Shown one piece after another: positions 6,157-7,401 of a stretch of 7,401 nt of DNA. The notes under the pieces are model-generated. The model was not told where the DNA came from, did no database searches, and worked only from the letters and a program-made list of their open reading frames with translations. A program made the translations under genes and the position numbers. The first letter of the stretch is position 1; every line of letters begins with the position of its first letter. Source of the stretch: Campylobacteraceae bacterium (GTDB lineage: Bacteria; Campylobacterota; Campylobacteria; Campylobacterales; Sulfurovaceae); assembly GCA_027056615.1 (NCBI GenBank), contig JALUKJ010000375.1, positions 1 through 7,401 of the forward strand, read 5' to 3'.

Positions 6157-7203
6157 ATGCCATACAATAAAAAAAATATATTAAAATTCAGTGGATTATC
6201 AATTCTACTAACAAGCATGTTATCAGCAGCTACTCCAGCTACTCCTGGTCCCTATGTAGGTGTATATAATGTCACAGATACAACAGCACGAATCTCATTT
6301 TTAGATAACTCTACAGATGAAGATGGATTTAAAATTTATATACACGATTCTAATGATGTACTAGATTCAACTCTACCAGTCAATCCTGTTTTAGTAGGAG
6401 CACATAATAGTGTAGACCCTTATCAATATGCAGATATTACTGGATTAGATGCAAATACTCTTTATAAGCTTCATATTACTGCATATAATGCAGATGGAGA
6501 ATCAGTACCAACACACGCATCAAGCAAAAATAATGGACGTATTAGAACTAGCCCTCTAGTCTGTAAACCATTAATGCCTGGAGAGTATGTAGGAACTTAT
6601 AATATAACTGATACCAGTGCAAGAATTTCATTTTTAGATAATTCAAATAACGAAGATGGGTTTAAAGTTTATGTATATAACTACAACACAAATGCATTAG
6701 TCAAAACAATAACCCTACCTGCTGTAAGTAGTATGGGTGGATATCAATATGCAACTATTACTGGACTAACTCCAAATACACTTTATAAAGTTGCAGTAAC
6801 AGCCTTTGCTTCAGGATGTGGAGAATCAGCACCTACACATGCAAGTAGTGTTACTAATGGTAGATTTAGAACAACAATTAATACTTGTCCTCTTATGCCT
6901 GGGGAATATGTAGGAACATATAATGTAACTTCAAGTGGAGCAAGAGTCTCATTTATAGATAATGCTTCAAATGAAACAGGTTTCCATATTTATGCATATG
7001 AAGGGTCAACAACCAATACATTAGCTAAAACCGTAACAGTGGGTTCTAAAAGTGGTATAGGTCAATACCAATATGCTAATATTACAGGGTTAGATGCAAA
7101 TAAATTCTATACAGTAAGAGTTTCAGCCTTTAATAGTAGTTGTGAATCACCGAAAACAACACCAAATAGTGTAAATAATGGTCGTTTTACAACAAAACCA
7201 TAA
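6157..7203 (+). CDS. Second secreted protein of three fibronectin type III-like repeats
   Basis: From the preferred start the protein has 348 residues. A Sec signal peptide is visible: K5-K6 and K10, hydrophobic F11-L22, probable cleavage after A25 (SAA|TP). Three FN3-like repeats begin at P30, P141 and P248. Each has P-G-x-Y-V-G-x-Y-N, R-(I/V)-S-F, the D-N-x-x-x-E-(D/T)-G-F motif (50-58, 161-169, 268-276), Y-Q-Y-A-x-I-T-G-L, and a segment ending N-G-R-(I/F)-x-T that the paralogue at 122 lacks. Repeats 2 and 3 each carry a cysteine pair, C136/C221 and C244/C329, both 85 residues apart; repeat 1 has neither cysteine. Disulfides formed in the periplasm or outside the cell are likely. No lipobox, membrane helix, anchor or enzyme domain is seen. 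It is transcribed divergently from the polysaccharide operon, downstream of a 17-bp inverted repeat. Adhesin, matrix or carbohydrate-binding roles fit, but none is shown by the sequence. An upstream in-frame ATG at 6136 would add seven residues and is judged wrong. Confidence 0.85.
   Translation: MPYNKKNILKFSGLSILLTSMLSAATPATPGPYVGVYNVTDTTARISFLDNSTDEDGFKIYIHDSNDVLDSTLPVNPVLVGAHNSVDPYQYADITGLDANTLYKLHITAYNADGESVPTHASSKNNGRIRTSPLVCKPLMPGEYVGTYNITDTSARISFLDNSNNEDGFKVYVYNYNTNALVKTITLPAVSSMGGYQYATITGLTPNTLYKVAVTAFASGCGESAPTHASSVTNGRFRTTINTCPLMPGEYVGTYNVTSSGARVSFIDNASNETGFHIYAYEGSTTNTLAKTVTVGSKSGIGQYQYANITGLDANKFYTVRVSAFNSSCESPKTTPNSVNNGRFTTKP
6244..7200 (+). repeat. Three FN3-coding repeats in the second FN3 gene
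   Basis: Units begin at 6244, 6577 and 6898, at the Pro codon of P-G-x-Y-V-G, giving lengths of 333, 321 and 303 bp. The DNA of adjacent units is visibly similar around the P-G-E-Y-V-G-T-Y-N and F-L-D-N segments (for example 6577-6606 against 6898-6927), more so than among the units of the first FN3 gene. This suggests more recent duplication or ongoing homogenisation here. Confidence 0.7.
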
Positions 7204-7219
7204 GTATTGTCTTTTAAAC

Positions 7220-7242
7220 TAGGGTGTCGAAAAGACACCCTA
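7220..7242 (+). terminator. Terminator-like hairpin after the second FN3 gene
   Basis: TAGGGTGTC (7220-7228) pairs perfectly with GACACCCTA (7234-7242) around a GAAAA loop, a 9-bp stem that is the most G/C-rich local pairing near the gene end, 17 bases after the stop. The trailing bases (TAAAACATTTAATTATTT) are A/T-rich but lack a clean U-run, so it may be a weak or processed 3' end. GTCTTTT (7209-7215) can alternatively pair with AAAAGAC (7230-7236), which would compete with the right arm. Confidence 0.6.
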
Positions 7243-7401
7243 TAAAACATTTAATTATTTCTTACTTTTTGGATATTTTGATTAAGAAAATGGCATGTTT
7301 CATAAGTAGTTTACACTTTGGAACCGATGGCTTTAGCCTCGCTTATTATTTTTCGGGACTAAAGTCCAATGCCAATGAATTAACGAATTAATGTTTGGAA
7401 T
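7243..7401. other. Downstream intergenic tail without a convincing gene
   Basis: After the terminator-like hairpin the DNA holds only the REP-like block and a tandem 7-base repeat (GAATTAA at 7377-7383 and 7385-7391). A 33-codon frame, ATG 7290 to TAA 7389-7391, spans the REP-like block but has no good ribosome site and is probably not a gene. No tRNA or other RNA gene was recognised. Confidence 0.5.
7317..7376. repeat. REP/BIME-like pair of inverted short palindromes
   Basis: GGCTTTAGCC (7329-7338) and GGACTAAAGTCC (7356-7367) are each self-complementary (GGC-TTTA-GCC and GGAC-TAAA-GTCC), with tetraloops that are complementary to each other. The flanks also match in inverted orientation: TTGG (7318-7321) with CCAA (7372-7375), and CCTCG (7337-7341) resembles the reverse complement of TCGGG (7353-7357). 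So the block reads as two divergent copies of one unit facing each other. It is locally richer in G/C than the surrounding intergenic DNA. The repeat status in the genome cannot be seen from one copy. Confidence 0.4.

Noticed and set aside
7290..7391. 33-codon frame in the tail, spanning the REP-like block
   Set aside because: There is no clear ribosome site, no recognisable domain, and it runs through palindromic repeat-like DNA. An open frame of this length is expected by chance.

Overview
The window looks like a chromosomal stretch from an AT-rich Gram-negative bacterium, most likely a Campylobacterota member (Sulfurimonas, Arcobacter or Sulfurovum-like). The reasons are the strong A/T bias in wobble positions and intergenic DNA, the A-rich leaders with AAGGA ribosome sites, the TATAAT-type -10 boxes without clear -35 boxes, and Sec signal peptides without Gram-positive anchors. 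The assignment comes from sequence style only, since no phylogenetic marker is present.

Layout. (1) Positions 1-121 are an A/T-rich leader with a good -10 box. It precedes the first plus-strand gene (122-1075), a secreted protein made of three fibronectin type III (FN3)-like repeats. (2) A strong hairpin at 1093-1121 separates this gene from a convergent minus-strand operon. (3) The operon is read from 5925 down to 1127 and encodes a Gfo/Idh/MocA-family oxidoreductase, a fused medium-chain dehydrogenase plus Gfo/Idh/MocA protein, and a heparinase II/III-type protein. The genes are packed with a 10-bp gap and then an 11-bp overlap. (4) A 231-bp, extremely A/T-rich intergenic region (5926-6156) holds an extended -10 promoter for the operon, a 16-bp direct repeat, a 10-bp dyad and a perfect 17-bp inverted repeat. 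(5) A second secreted triple-FN3 protein follows on the plus strand (6157-7200 plus stop), ending in a terminator-like hairpin. (6) The last ~150 bases carry no convincing gene but contain a REP/BIME-like pair of inverted short palindromes.

How the parts may work together. The trio of minus-strand genes is of the kind found inside surface-polysaccharide loci: two sugar-nucleotide-type oxidoreductases and a uronate-polymer lyase-like protein. Here it stands as a compact operon with no glycosyltransferase, flippase or polymerase in view. It is bracketed by two paralogous secreted FN3-repeat proteins that share their repeat type and almost the same ribosome-site/start context. A plausible but unproven reading is a small surface module in which the operon makes or tailors an acidic polysaccharide and the FN3 proteins act outside the cytoplasm, perhaps binding it. 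A simpler alternative is that the operon was inserted between two tandem FN3 paralogues.
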